DNA from: Oceanimonas sp. GK1
GTDB taxonomy: Bacteria; Pseudomonadota; Gammaproteobacteria; Enterobacterales; Aeromonadaceae
Direction of reading: 5' to 3'
Length of the DNA stretch: 64,000 bases
Assembly (NCBI RefSeq): GCF_000243075.1
Contig: NC_016745.1
Span: 1,877,001-1,941,000 of the forward strand
Made by a program: the position numbers and the translations under genes. The notes beneath the pieces were generated by a model that saw only the letters and a program-made list of their open reading frames with translations, was not told where the DNA came from and made no database searches. This document shows, piece after piece, positions 32,952-41,732 of this stretch (position 1 is its first letter; each line of letters starts with the position of its first letter).

Positions 32952-34469
32952 ATGATCTATCAGCAACCCGGACAACCCGGTGCCGTTGTCAACTTCAAGG
33001 CCCGTTACCAGAACTACATTGGCGGTGAATGGACGGCGCCGGTGCATGGCCGTTATATGGAAAACACCTCACCGGTGAACGGGGCCGTCTTTTGCGAAGT
33101 GCCCCGCTCCGACGCCGCCGATGTCGATCTGGCCGTCAAGGCAGCCACCCAGGCCTTTGCCAGCTGGGGCAGCACCCCGGTGGCCGAACGGGCCAACCTG
33201 ATGTTGCGCATTGCCGATCGCATCGAGCAGAGCAGAGAAATGCTGGCGGTGGCCGAAACCTGGGACAACGGCAAGGCGGTGCGGGAAACCCTGGCCGCCG
33301 ACATTCCCCTGGTGGTGGATCACTTCCGTTATTTTGCCGGGGCCATTCGGGCCCAGGAAGGCAGCGCCGCCGAACTGGATGGCAGCACCGCCGTCTACCA
33401 CTTCCGTGAGCCGGTGGGGGTAGTGGGTCAGATTATTCCCTGGAACTTTCCGCTGCTGATGGCGGCCTGGAAGCTGGCCCCGGTGCTGGCCGCGGGGTGC
33501 TGTACCGTGCTCAAGCCCGCCGAGCAGACCCCGGCGTCCATTCTGGTGCTGATGGAGCTGATTGGCGATCTGCTGCCGCCGGGGGTGATCAACGTGGTCA
33601 ACGGCCTGGGCCCGGAGGCGGGCGAGGCGATTCTGCGCCACCCCGGCATTGCCAAGCTGGCCTTTACCGGCTCCACCCCGGTGGGCCAACACATCCTCAA
33701 GGCCGCCGCCGAGCGCCTGATCCCCTCCACCGTGGAGCTGGGCGGTAAATCACCCAACATTTTCTTTGAAGACGTGCTGCGCTTTGAGCCCGAGTTCGTG
33801 GACAAGTGCATCGAGGGCATGCTGCTCACCTTCTTTAACCAGGGTGAGGTCTGTACCTGTCCGTCCCGGGCTCTGGTGCAGGAAAGCATCTTTGATGACT
33901 TTATGGAGCGGGTGCTGGTTCGGGGCCGGGAAATCAAGCAGGGCAATCCGCTGGACACCGAGACCCAGGTGGGTGCCCAGGCTTCCCGGGAGCAGTTCGA
34001 CAAAATTCTCGGCTACATGGAAATTGGCCGCGCCGAAGGGGCCCAGATGCTGCTGGGCGGCCAGGCCAACTCCATCAGCGGACTGGAAAACGGCTTCTAC
34101 ATTCAGCCCACCATCTTTCAGGGTCGCAACAACATGCGGGTGTTTCAGGAAGAGATCTTCGGTCCGGCGGTGGGGGTCACCACCTTCAAGGACGAAGCCG
34201 AGGCCCTGGCCATTGCCAACGACACCGAGTTCGGCCTGGGGGCCGGGGTCTGGACCCGGGACGTGAACCGCGCCTACCGCATGGCCCGGGGCATTCAGGC
34301 CGGCCGAGTGTGGATGAACTGCTATCACGCCTATCCCGCCCATGCCGCCTTTGGCGGTTACAAGAAATCGGGCATCGGCCGAGAAACCCACAAGATGATG
34401 CTGGATCACTACCAGCTCACCAAATGCATGCTGGTCAGCTACAGCAGCAACCCCCTTGGGTTTTTCTGA
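32952..34469 (+). CDS. NAD-dependent aldehyde dehydrogenase (ExaC/AldB-like)
   Basis: A 505-residue aldehyde dehydrogenase starting [20 protein letters not shown] after an AAGGAGAG site; the longer in-frame extension is not needed. The catalytic Glu motif VELGGKSPN and the Cys motif [13 protein letters not shown] are visible, as are the NAD-binding parts ([29 protein letters not shown]). ExaC-type enzymes oxidise acetaldehyde and other short aldehydes to acids. It is followed by an iron-dependent alcohol dehydrogenase, implying stepwise alcohol oxidation. The paralog choice (exaC, aldB, acoD) is not resolved. Confidence 0.92.
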   Translation: MIYQQPGQPGAVVNFKARYQNYIGGEWTAPVHGRYMENTSPVNGAVFCEVPRSDAADVDLAVKAATQAFASWGSTPVAERANLMLRIADRIEQSREMLAVAETWDNGKAVRETLAADIPLVVDHFRYFAGAIRAQEGSAAELDGSTAVYHFREPVGVVGQIIPWNFPLLMAAWKLAPVLAAGCCTVLKPAEQTPASILVLMELIGDLLPPGVINVVNGLGPEAGEAILRHPGIAKLAFTGSTPVGQHILKAAAERLIPSTVELGGKSPNIFFEDVLRFEPEFVDKCIEGMLLTFFNQGEVCTCPSRALVQESIFDDFMERVLVRGREIKQGNPLDTETQVGAQASREQFDKILGYMEIGRAEGAQMLLGGQANSISGLENGFYIQPTIFQGRNNMRVFQEEIFGPAVGVTTFKDEAEALAIANDTEFGLGAGVWTRDVNRAYRMARGIQAGRVWMNCYHAYPAHAAFGGYKKSGIGRETHKMMLDHYQLTKCMLVSYSSNPLGFF

Positions 34470-34490
34470 ATGACTTTTTCTAATCAAAGC

Positions 34491-34515
34491 GGCGCCGCTC
34501 ATGCGGCGCCATTTT
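34491..34515 (+). terminator. GC hairpin between aldehyde and alcohol dehydrogenase genes
   Basis: An 8-bp perfect stem (GGCGCCGC / GCGGCGCC) with a TCAT loop and the short run ATTTT. The weak T-run suggests partial termination or an mRNA-stabilising element, lowering expression of the second gene. Confidence 0.6.
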
Positions 34516-34567
34516 CCTGAATCACCAACAACAACAGAGGCGCAGGCCTCAACAAGGGAGCCAATCC

Positions 34568-35719
34568 ATGAGCACAGCCACCTTTTTTATGCCCGCCGTC
34601 AACCTGATCGGCGACGGTGCCCTGAGCCAGGCGGTGAACCAGATCAGTGAGTCCGGTTTTCGTCATGCCCTGATCGTGACCGACAAGCCCCTGGTGGAGC
34701 TGGGTTACGCCGGCCAGCTGCAACAGGCCCTGGCGGACAAGGACATTCAGACCAGTGTGTTTGACGGCGTGCAGGCCAACCCCACCACCGGCAACGTAAC
34801 CGCGGGGCTGGCGATGCTGAAGCAGAATCAGTGTGACTTTGTGATTTCCCTGGGCGGCGGTTCGCCCCACGACTGCGCCAAGGCCATCGCCCTGGTGGCC
34901 AGCAACGGCGGCGACATTCGTGACTATGAAGGGGTCGACCAGTCCGCCAAGCCCCAACTGCCGCTGGTGGCCATCAACACCACCGCCGGCACCGCCTCGG
35001 AGATCACTCGTTTCTGCATCATTACCGACGAAAACACCCATATCAAGATGGCCATCGTCGACAAACACGTTACCCCGGTGCTGTCGGTGAACGATCCCGG
35101 CCTGATGAAAAACATGCCGGCCTCGCTCACCGCCGCCACCGGCATGGATGCGCTCACCCACGCGGTAGAGGCCTATGTGTCCACCGCCGCCAACCCCATT
35201 ACCGATGCCTGCGCCATTCAGGCCATTACCCTGATAAGCAACAACCTGGCCAATGCCGTGGCCAACGGCGCCGACATGGCTGCCCGCAACAACATGGCCT
35301 ATGCCCAGTTGCTGGCGGGCATGGCCTTTAACAATGCCTCCCTGGGTTATGTGCACGCCATGGCCCATCAGCTGGGCGGGTTCTACGATCTGCCCCACGG
35401 CGTGTGCAATGCCTTGCTGCTGCCCCATGTGCAGCGCTTTAACAGCCGGGTAGCGGCGCAGCGCCTTACCGAGGTGGCCGCCGCCCTGGGCGAACCGGTG
35501 CAGGGGCTGGCCCCGGAGCAGGGCGCGGAGCGCTGCATTGCGGCCATTGAGGGGCTGGCGCGGCAGGTGGGCATTCCCGCCGGCCTGCGCGAGCTCAAGG
35601 TGAAGGAAGAAGACTTTGCCGAGCTGGCGCACAACGCCATGAAGGACGCCTGCGGCCTGACCAACCCGGTGCAGCCCACTCACGATGAGGTGGTGGGGAT
35701 CTTCAAGGCCGCGTTCTGA
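34568..35719 (+). CDS. Iron-containing alcohol dehydrogenase
   Basis: A 383-residue class III alcohol dehydrogenase. The NAD motif [12 protein letters not shown] (96-107) and the metal ligands Asp194, His198, His263 and His277 are all present, matching the spacing in FucO/AdhB-type enzymes. It probably oxidises primary alcohols such as ethanol together with the upstream aldehyde dehydrogenase, although the enzymes can also work as aldehyde reductases. It shares the sigma-54 transcript through a weak intergenic hairpin and ends at a strong terminator. Confidence 0.92.
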   Translation: MSTATFFMPAVNLIGDGALSQAVNQISESGFRHALIVTDKPLVELGYAGQLQQALADKDIQTSVFDGVQANPTTGNVTAGLAMLKQNQCDFVISLGGGSPHDCAKAIALVASNGGDIRDYEGVDQSAKPQLPLVAINTTAGTASEITRFCIITDENTHIKMAIVDKHVTPVLSVNDPGLMKNMPASLTAATGMDALTHAVEAYVSTAANPITDACAIQAITLISNNLANAVANGADMAARNNMAYAQLLAGMAFNNASLGYVHAMAHQLGGFYDLPHGVCNALLLPHVQRFNSRVAAQRLTEVAAALGEPVQGLAPEQGAERCIAAIEGLARQVGIPAGLRELKVKEEDFAELAHNAMKDACGLTNPVQPTHDEVVGIFKAAF

Positions 35720-35722
35720 ACT

Positions 35723-35750
35723 ATGCCGGGCTTTTAGCCCGGCATTTTTT
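35723..35750 (+). terminator. Terminator after the alcohol dehydrogenase gene
   Basis: A 9-bp stem (ATGCCGGGC / GCCCGGCAT) with a TTTTA loop and five T residues directly after the stop codon. Confidence 0.92.
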
Positions 35751-35860
35751 CGCTCCCGTCTTTTGTCTCACTTCATACGTCCCACTTGAGTGGGTTGCAA
35801 AGTCGCCGGTGTCGGCCAGACTGAATAACAGCGCAAATGTGTCAACACAAGGAGCCCACC

Positions 35861-36148
35861 ATGGCGAACGAAGGTTATCACGAGCCCATTGACGAGCTCA
35901 GCGACGATACCCGAGACATGCACAGGGCCATCACCTCGCTGATGGAAGAGCTGGAAGCGGTCGACTGGTACAATCAGCGCGTGGATGCCTGCAAGGATCC
36001 CGAGCTCAAGGCCATTCTCAAACACAACCGGGACGAAGAAAAAGAGCACGCCGCCATGGTGCTGGAATGGATTCGCCGTCGTGATCCCACCTTTGACAAG
36101 GAGCTCAAGGACTACCTCTTTACCAGCGGCCCGCTCGGCCACCACTGA
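35861..36148 (+). CDS. Encapsulated-ferritin-like protein (EncFtn family), stand-alone
   Basis: A 95-residue helical protein resembling EncFtn of Rhodospirillum rubrum: MEELEAVDWYNQRVDA and HNRDEEKEHAAMVLEW. Ferroxidase ligands are conserved in position: Glu30, Glu60 and His63, with Glu29, Glu32 and Tyr37 in the entry area. EncFtn normally oxidises iron inside an encapsulin shell and carries a C-terminal targeting peptide. Here the protein ends at PLGHH, soon after the second helix, without that peptide, and no encapsulin gene is next to it. The start at MANEGYH has an AAGGAG site. It may be an iron or stress protein that acts outside a shell. Confidence 0.85.
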   Translation: MANEGYHEPIDELSDDTRDMHRAITSLMEELEAVDWYNQRVDACKDPELKAILKHNRDEEKEHAAMVLEWIRRRDPTFDKELKDYLFTSGPLGHH

Positions 36149-36170
36149 GCCAGCAGGCATGCTCCTCTCG

Positions 36171-36201
36171 GGCCATGGCGGTCAACGCCCTGGCCTTTTT
36201 T
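36171..36201 (+). terminator. Terminator after the EncFtn-like gene
   Basis: A stem of GGCCA-GGCG with CGCC-TGGCC (one mismatch pair) and a GTCAA loop, followed by six T residues. The T-run touches the stop of the convergent EAL-GGDEF gene. Confidence 0.75.
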
Positions 36202-37957
36202 ATGGCTTTCGGCGTGGCCCGCGCTCGGTGCTGAAACAGCAGCAACTGCGTTCGTGCTGCTTGGCATCGTGCTTGGCGGCGCTGGCCAGCAGGGCCACGT
36301 CTTCGTGAGAATGACAGCGCTGGGCATCCGGATGGACCACACCGATGGCAATGCCCAGCAATGAATAGTGCTGCAGTTCACCGTTGCGGGCAGGGGCCAC
36401 CATGCCCCGGCGCAGCCGGTCTTCGGTCCGGTAAAAGCCGATAATTTCCTCGTCAAAGCGCTGAATCACCTCGTTGCACAGGCGCTGCCAGTTGCAGCTG
36501 GCGTCAAACACCGCCACAAAATCGTCTCCGCCCACATGCCCCAGAAACTGGCCGGCACCGCCGATGAGCTGCTGCATCAGTTGCGCGACCCACAGCAGTA
36601 CCTTGTCCCCCTGGGCGTAACCGTAGACGTCGTTGTAGGGCTTGAAATGGTTGAGATCAAAATAGGCTACGTAAAAATCCCGCTGCTGGTGCAGGGCCTC
36701 GTCGATCTCCCGGTAGATGGGCACGTTGCCCGGCAACTGGGTCAGGGGGTTGGCGTGGCGGGCATGCTGCAGCCGCTGTTCGGTGATGGTGCGCAGCAGG
36801 CCGCGTACCGAGCCCAGGCCATGGTAGCGGCCGTTGTGGGTAATGATGAAATGCTGGCGGGCGGTGACGTTGTCGTCGTCGGTGATAAGCTGGCTGGCCC
36901 GGTCCAGGGAGGTGTGCCGCTCCACGATCACCGGCTGAGTGTCCATGGCCCGGGACAGGGGCTTGTTGGCGTACAGGGCGCGGCCAAAGGGGGTGGAAAA
37001 CAGCTCCATCACCCGTGAACGGTGCAGCATGCCCACCGGCATGCCCCCCGCCAGCACCGGAATGGAATGCAGCCGGCTGTCGGCCAGCAGGTGTTCAAAG
37101 GCGTCCGTCAGCCGAGCGTTCACGTCCATGGCCTGGGCGGTCTGGGCCAGGCTCTCTACCGTATCCTGCTGGCGGCGGGCCAGGTGGCGTTCACCGGTGG
37201 GCACAAAGGCCGGCACCGAGCTGAGGGGGCTGGCCTCGGGACGGCCCAGCCAGTAGCCCTGGCAGTAGTGAATGCCCATCTCCTGCAACTGCTCCAGCTC
37301 GGCCCGGGTTTCAATGCCTTCGGCCACCACCGCCGAGTCCATGCTGCGGGCCAGGGCGGCAATGCTGCGCACAAACTCCCGCTTCACCGGATCCTGGTCG
37401 AGGTGCTGAATGAAGTGACGGTCAATTTTGACGAAATCGGGTTGCAGCTCCGACCACAGCTTGAGTCCGGAATAGCCGGCGCCGAGATCGTCAATGGCGA
37501 TGCGAAAGCCCAGCTCCCGGTAGCGTTTGAGCGCCTGTTTCAGGCCTTCGGCATCCTGCACCGCATCCTGCTCCGACAGCTCAATCACGATGTGCTCGGG
37601 CGCAATGCCCAGCTCTTCCGCCAGCCGGCGGGTGCAGCCCCTGGGGTGGTGGCGGTCGAGCAGCACATTGGGATTGACGTTGACAAACAGGCTGCCGTTC
37701 ATGCCGAGCTCATGGTAGCGGTGCAAGGCCGCCTGGCGGCAGGCCAGATCGAGCTCCGACAGCAGGCCGAGCTCGCGGGCCTCGCCAAACAGCGCCGCCG
37801 GAAACTCCAGCCGGTGGCCCTGAGGGCCGCGGATCAAGGCCTCATGGCCCAGAATACGTCCGGCCCGAATATCGATGATGGGCTGAAACAGCGGCCGCAG
37901 CCGGCCCTCGGCAAGCAGGCCGGTCAGATCGTTGCTGACACAAGAAAGTGGAATCAT
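36200..37957 (-). CDS. EAL-CBS-GGDEF cyclic-di-GMP protein (cytoplasmic)
   Basis: A 585-residue soluble protein. The N-terminal EAL domain keeps the signature EAL (39-41), NVNPNVL, DDLG (156-159, the second Asp pair), KID and EGIE, so it is probably an active phosphodiesterase. A middle CBS-like pair (residues ~270-395) should bind nucleotides. The C-terminal GGDEF domain reads GGDDF (near residue 475), a conservative change that makes cyclase activity uncertain. The order EAL-CBS-GGDEF is the reverse of the usual GGDEF-EAL. No membrane segment is seen. Confidence 0.9.
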   Translation of the reverse strand: MIPLSCVSNDLTGLLAEGRLRPLFQPIIDIRAGRILGHEALIRGPQGHRLEFPAALFGEARELGLLSELDLACRQAALHRYHELGMNGSLFVNVNPNVLLDRHHPRGCTRRLAEELGIAPEHIVIELSEQDAVQDAEGLKQALKRYRELGFRIAIDDLGAGYSGLKLWSELQPDFVKIDRHFIQHLDQDPVKREFVRSIAALARSMDSAVVAEGIETRAELEQLQEMGIHYCQGYWLGRPEASPLSSVPAFVPTGERHLARRQQDTVESLAQTAQAMDVNARLTDAFEHLLADSRLHSIPVLAGGMPVGMLHRSRVMELFSTPFGRALYANKPLSRAMDTQPVIVERHTSLDRASQLITDDDNVTARQHFIITHNGRYHGLGSVRGLLRTITEQRLQHARHANPLTQLPGNVPIYREIDEALHQQRDFYVAYFDLNHFKPYNDVYGYAQGDKVLLWVAQLMQQLIGGAGQFLGHVGGDDFVAVFDASCNWQRLCNEVIQRFDEEIIGFYRTEDRLRRGMVAPARNGELQHYSLLGIAIGVVHPDAQRCHSHEDVALLASAAKHDAKQHERSCCCFSTERGPRRKP

Positions 37958-38026
37958 CTGAAGCTCAATGGTAACGGCTAATGCGGCTACTCTATGGCAG
38001 GGCCGTGAACCAAATATGACAGTCGC

Positions 38027-38896
38027 TTATTCTTTTGAGGCCGCTGATGCCAGCAGCCGGCTCAGGGAGTGCTGGCTGCGAAACAGCTGGGGGGCGGTGC
38101 CTTCCCGGGAAAAATACAGGTGGCCGTCGGTACCCAGGGCAATGGCCTCGAACTGGCCGGTTTCGCTCAGCCGGTAGCGTTGCCCGGCGCTTTCCACCAC
38201 CCGGTGGTTGCGCACCGGATACAGCCAGGCAAAGGCGCGCCGGTCCAGCAGGCCGCGGCTGTAGCCCACCAGCAACAGGGTCTGGCTGGCGGCATCAAAG
38301 TCGGCCCCGGTCACCAGCATATGGGTATGCAGCCGCTGCCACTCCGCCAGCGGGGCCGGCTCGGCGTCGGGCCGCAGCCGGTAGATGGCGCTGTGCTGAT
38401 CGAGCCAGCGCTTGGTCAGCAGCCAGAGTTCGCCGTTGACCCAGGCCAGGGCTTCGGCATCAAAGTTGTGCTGGTGGCGGGGCGGCTGAAAGTTGCGTTG
38501 CTCCCGGTAGCTCACCGGCAGCAGCCCGGGCTCGGCCAGGCCCTCGCCACTGAGGGTCAGGGTCACAATGCGCAGATCCTGGCGCCGGCCGCCGTTGTTG
38601 CCGGTGTCGGCCAGGTAGAGGGTGTTGCCATGGCGTGTGATGTCCTCCCAGTCCCGGTTGGGGACGGGCACCGGTACACGCTGCACCAGGGCTCCGCGGC
38701 GGTCGAGCACAAACAGCTCGGCGGCCTTGCCGCTGTCGTTGTGGCTGACAAAGCCACCGGCCTGAGCGACGAGCCCGGAGCTTTCCGACAAGGCCGCGGG
38801 AAAGCTGCCCGCCGGCGCCAGCACCAGGCGCCGATCGCCGGCCCCGGCACAGGCGGTCAGCATCAGCAGCAAGAGGGCACAGAGGGGATGAGGCAT
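38027..38896 (-). CDS. Lipoprotein, beta-propeller-like, unknown function
   Basis: A 289-residue predicted lipoprotein: lipobox LMLTAC (Cys16). The mature protein has repeated beta segments (LVAQAGGFVSHNDSGKAAEL, NTLYLADTGNNGGRRQDLRI, GELWLLTKRWLDQHSAIYRL), which suggests a propeller like that in esterase-like or phytase-like lipoproteins. No catalytic motif is obvious. It stands alone between the EAL-GGDEF gene and rarD. Confidence 0.75.
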   Translation of the reverse strand: MPHPLCALLLLMLTACAGAGDRRLVLAPAGSFPAALSESSGLVAQAGGFVSHNDSGKAAELFVLDRRGALVQRVPVPVPNRDWEDITRHGNTLYLADTGNNGGRRQDLRIVTLTLSGEGLAEPGLLPVSYREQRNFQPPRHQHNFDAEALAWVNGELWLLTKRWLDQHSAIYRLRPDAEPAPLAEWQRLHTHMLVTGADFDAASQTLLLVGYSRGLLDRRAFAWLYPVRNHRVVESAGQRYRLSETGQFEAIALGTDGHLYFSREGTAPQLFRSQHSLSRLLASAASKE

Positions 38897-39087
38897 GGCA
38901 GCAGGCTCCGTTGTTGTTATGTCATTCAGTTATAGCGTTTTGAACCAAGTCCGGTACAGGAATAATAACGTGACCAACCCCAAACAAAGGTTATTTTTAA
39001 TTATGGCTGTAAACGAAGTGTGAACTGGTGATGTTTGCTGTTAATGCCGGTGATAAGCCATCGATATGGCTGTTTTTATTTTTCAAA

Positions 39088-39142
39088 TCAGGTCAATATT
39101 TCACCTTGAAACTGGTAAGCTGCGCGCGGAATGTTGACCTGA
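39088..39142. promoter_or_regulatory. 9-bp inverted repeat upstream of rarD
   Basis: TCAGGTCAA (39088-39096) is mirrored by TTGACCTGA (39134-39142) 37 bases on, just before the rarD ribosome site. The larger gap 38897-39164 holds no gene. The arms may form an operator or an mRNA leader hairpin; no match to a known regulator is claimed. Confidence 0.4.
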
Positions 39143-39164
39143 ATATCAAAAAGGAGCAAAGCGA

Positions 39165-40070
39165 GTGGCCAAAGGGGTTGCGTTGTCGGTGTTTTCGTCG
39201 GTGTTGTTTGCGCTGCTGTATTACTACGCCAGTCTGATGACGCCGATGAACGGCGAGGTGGTGTTTGGCTGGCGCATGTTGCTGACCATGCCCTGCCTGG
39301 GCCTGTTTCTGCTGTACAGCGGCGACTGGCGACTGGTGGCCACCCTGCTTTCGCAACTGAAACGCCGCCCGGTGCTGTGGCTGGGCCTGCCGCTGTCGTC
39401 TGCCCTGGTGGCGGTGCAACTGTGGATCTTCATGTGGGCGCCCATCAATGGCCGGGGCCTGGCGGTCTCGCTCGGTTATTTCATGATGCCCCTGGTACTG
39501 GTACTGGTGGGCCGCTTTCTTTATCACGAACGGCCCACCCGGTTGCAGTGGCTGGCAGTGGCCTGTGCCGCCGTGGGGGTGGCCAACGAGCTATGGCACG
39601 CCGGCGGCCTGTCCTGGGAGACCCTGGTGGTGGCCATTGGCTACCCGCTGTATTTCGTGTGGCGGCGCTGGCTGGGTAACGACAACCTGGGCGGCCTGTG
39701 GTGCGACATGCTGCTGATGCTGCCGGCGGCGGCCTGGCTGGCGTTTGCCGCCGGCTCGCCCATGGCGGTGTTTGCCGAACGGCCGCTGCTCTATCCGCTG
39801 GTGCTGGGCCTGGGGGTGATCAGCGCCCTGGCCCTGGCCTGCTACATTCTCGCCAGCCGCCGCCTGCCCTTCAGCCTGTTCGGCCTGCTCGGCTATGTGG
39901 AGCCGGTGCTGTTGGTGCTGGTGTCACTGGTGCTGGGGGAAACCATCTCTGCCGAGGAGTGGCCCACCTATATCGCCATCTGGACGGCGGTGGCGCTGCT
40001 GGTACTGGAAGGAGTGCGTAAAATGCTGGCGTTCCGCCGTTATCCCTTCAGCCAGAACGCCGCCCACTGA
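39165..40070 (+). CDS. rarD: RarD-type EamA permease
   Basis: A 301-residue drug/metabolite transporter with ten predicted membrane segments. The N-terminal part (KGVALSVFSSVLFALLYYYA) and the INGRGLAVSLGYFMMPLVLV region match RarD proteins. The substrate is unknown; RarD is named for chloramphenicol sensitivity in Pseudomonas. The GTG start at 39165 has an AAGGAG site eight bases upstream. It is convergent with a second EamA-type gene. Confidence 0.87.
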   Translation: MAKGVALSVFSSVLFALLYYYASLMTPMNGEVVFGWRMLLTMPCLGLFLLYSGDWRLVATLLSQLKRRPVLWLGLPLSSALVAVQLWIFMWAPINGRGLAVSLGYFMMPLVLVLVGRFLYHERPTRLQWLAVACAAVGVANELWHAGGLSWETLVVAIGYPLYFVWRRWLGNDNLGGLWCDMLLMLPAAAWLAFAAGSPMAVFAERPLLYPLVLGLGVISALALACYILASRRLPFSLFGLLGYVEPVLLVLVSLVLGETISAEEWPTYIAIWTAVALLVLEGVRKMLAFRRYPFSQNAAH

Positions 40071-40080
40071 GGGGCAGCAC

Positions 40081-40965
40081 TCAGGCCCACATCACGCAGA
40101 CGGCGGCGAGCACGATCAGCACCAGGCCGCCGTGATCCCGCCGGCCGAGCCGTTCCCGAAAATACCAGGCCGAGATCATCAGGGTAAACAGCACTTCCAC
40201 CTGGCCCAGGGTTTTTACCAGGGCCACGCTTTCCAGGCTCATGGCACTGAACCAGCCAATGGAGCCGAGGCAGCTGGTGAGGCTGACCAGGGCGGTGAGC
40301 CCGGGCCGCTGCCAGAGTGAGCCCAGCGCCTGCGGATTGCGCAGGCCCAGCCAGGCCAGCAGCAGCCCGGTCTGCAGCCCGATCACCAGCAGCAGCACCC
40401 AGGCGGCGCCAAAGGGAAAGGGCAGGGCCAGCAGCAGGCTGGCTTCCCGCACCCACAGCGAGGTGAGGGCAAAGGCCAGGCCGCTGCCCAGGCCGGTGAG
40501 CAGGGTGCTTACCGGTACGCCCTGGCCTGCCGCCCGGCGCAGGCCGCTCAGCAGCCATACCGCCACCCCGCCAAGCATCACCCCCAGCCAGCCCAGGAGC
40601 GTGAGCGGCGCGCTGAAAAAGAACACCCCCAATGCCGCCGCCAGTATCGCCTCGCTCTTGGCCAGGCCCACCCCCACCGCGTAGTTGCGCAGCTGGAACA
40701 ACCGCACCATCAGCGCCGTGGCCAGGATCTGGCTGACCGCCGCCGCCAGGATCAGCGCCGCAAACACCGGCGTAAAGGCGGGCAGGGGCTGGGCCGGCTG
40801 CCAGCGATACAACAGCCACAGGTACAGCCCCGCCAGCGGCCAGGCCAGCACAAAACGCGCCAGGGTCACGGCGGTGGCGCCGGCGTTCTGGCTCAGGCGC
40901 TTCTGAAAGGCGTTGCGCCAGGCCTGCATCAGGGCGGCAAAGAGGGTAAAGGGGATCCACAGCAT
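40081..40965 (-). CDS. EamA/DMT-family transporter
   Basis: A 294-residue protein with ten membrane segments in two five-helix halves (for example TALMVRLFQLRNYAVGVGLA and VALVKTLGQVEVLFTLMISA, the second typical of EamA transporters). I chose the start MLWIPFTLFAALMQAWRNAF at 40965, which begins with the first membrane helix; the 45-residue upstream extension is proline- and alanine-rich and unlikely. Substrate unknown. Confidence 0.87.
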   Translation of the reverse strand: MLWIPFTLFAALMQAWRNAFQKRLSQNAGATAVTLARFVLAWPLAGLYLWLLYRWQPAQPLPAFTPVFAALILAAAVSQILATALMVRLFQLRNYAVGVGLAKSEAILAAALGVFFFSAPLTLLGWLGVMLGGVAVWLLSGLRRAAGQGVPVSTLLTGLGSGLAFALTSLWVREASLLLALPFPFGAAWVLLLVIGLQTGLLLAWLGLRNPQALGSLWQRPGLTALVSLTSCLGSIGWFSAMSLESVALVKTLGQVEVLFTLMISAWYFRERLGRRDHGGLVLIVLAAVCVMWA

Positions 40966-41093
40966 GGCGGTGTCCTTGGGCGAAAGAGAAGAGTGGGCGG
41001 CGGCCATCTTACCAGAGTGCGCGGCAGCCGGTGACGACGGCGGGGGGATCTGATAGAAAGGAAGGCGGTTCCCATCGACACGAGGCATTTTCC

Positions 41094-41705
41094 ATGGCAT
41101 TTGACACCTGGCTGGTTTATCTGGCGGCCTGCATCGGCCTGTCGCTGACCCCCGGCCCCAACAGCCTGCTGGCGCTGACCCACGGCGCCCTCTACGGCCC
41201 GGGACGCACCCTGGCCACCATTGCCGGCGGGGCGGTTGGCTTTATCGGTGTGGTGGGGTTGTCGATGTTTGGCATCGCCTCGCTGCTGACCCTGGCAAGC
41301 GAGCTGCTGCTGGTGATGAAGGTGCTGGGCGGCATCTATCTTATCTGGCTGGGCATTCAGGTGTGGCGCTCGCCGGCACCGGGAGGCGGCGTGGGCACCA
41401 TCCGCGGCCGCGCCGGGGTCTGGACCATGGCCCGGCAAGGGCTGCTGTCGGCCTTTGCCAATCCCAAGGCCATGCTGTTTTTTGCTGCCTTTCTGCCCCA
41501 GTTTATCGATCCCGCCGCCAGCCTGTGGCGGCAGTTTGTGGTGATGGCATTGACCTTTGCGGTGGTGGAAGCCCTGACCGAAGGCTTTATCGCCGGCTTT
41601 GCCGGCCGGGTCTCGGGCTGGCTCACCCGTTGCGGCCGGGGCTTTAACCGCACCTGTGGCGGCCTGTTTATGCTGATTGGCGGCTGGTTGCCGTTAAGCC
41701 GTTAA
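41094..41705 (+). CDS. LysE/RhtB-family amino acid exporter
   Basis: A 203-residue protein with six predicted membrane segments. The N-terminal signature LSLTPGPNSLLALTHGALYG and the middle GLLSAFANPKAMLFFAAFLP are those of the LysE/RhtB family, which exports amino acids such as homoserine, threonine or lysine. The start at 41094 is the family start; the longer reading frame overlaps the divergent EamA promoter. Confidence 0.9.
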   Translation: MAFDTWLVYLAACIGLSLTPGPNSLLALTHGALYGPGRTLATIAGGAVGFIGVVGLSMFGIASLLTLASELLLVMKVLGGIYLIWLGIQVWRSPAPGGGVGTIRGRAGVWTMARQGLLSAFANPKAMLFFAAFLPQFIDPAASLWRQFVVMALTFAVVEALTEGFIAGFAGRVSGWLTRCGRGFNRTCGGLFMLIGGWLPLSR

Positions 41706-41732
41706 GCCACCGCCGGGCTCCGCTGGCCGGCG

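Noticed and set aside
36171-37957. Encapsulin shell gene next to the EncFtn-like protein
   Set aside because: The neighbours are a dehydrogenase and an EAL-GGDEF gene; neither has an HK97-type fold signature.
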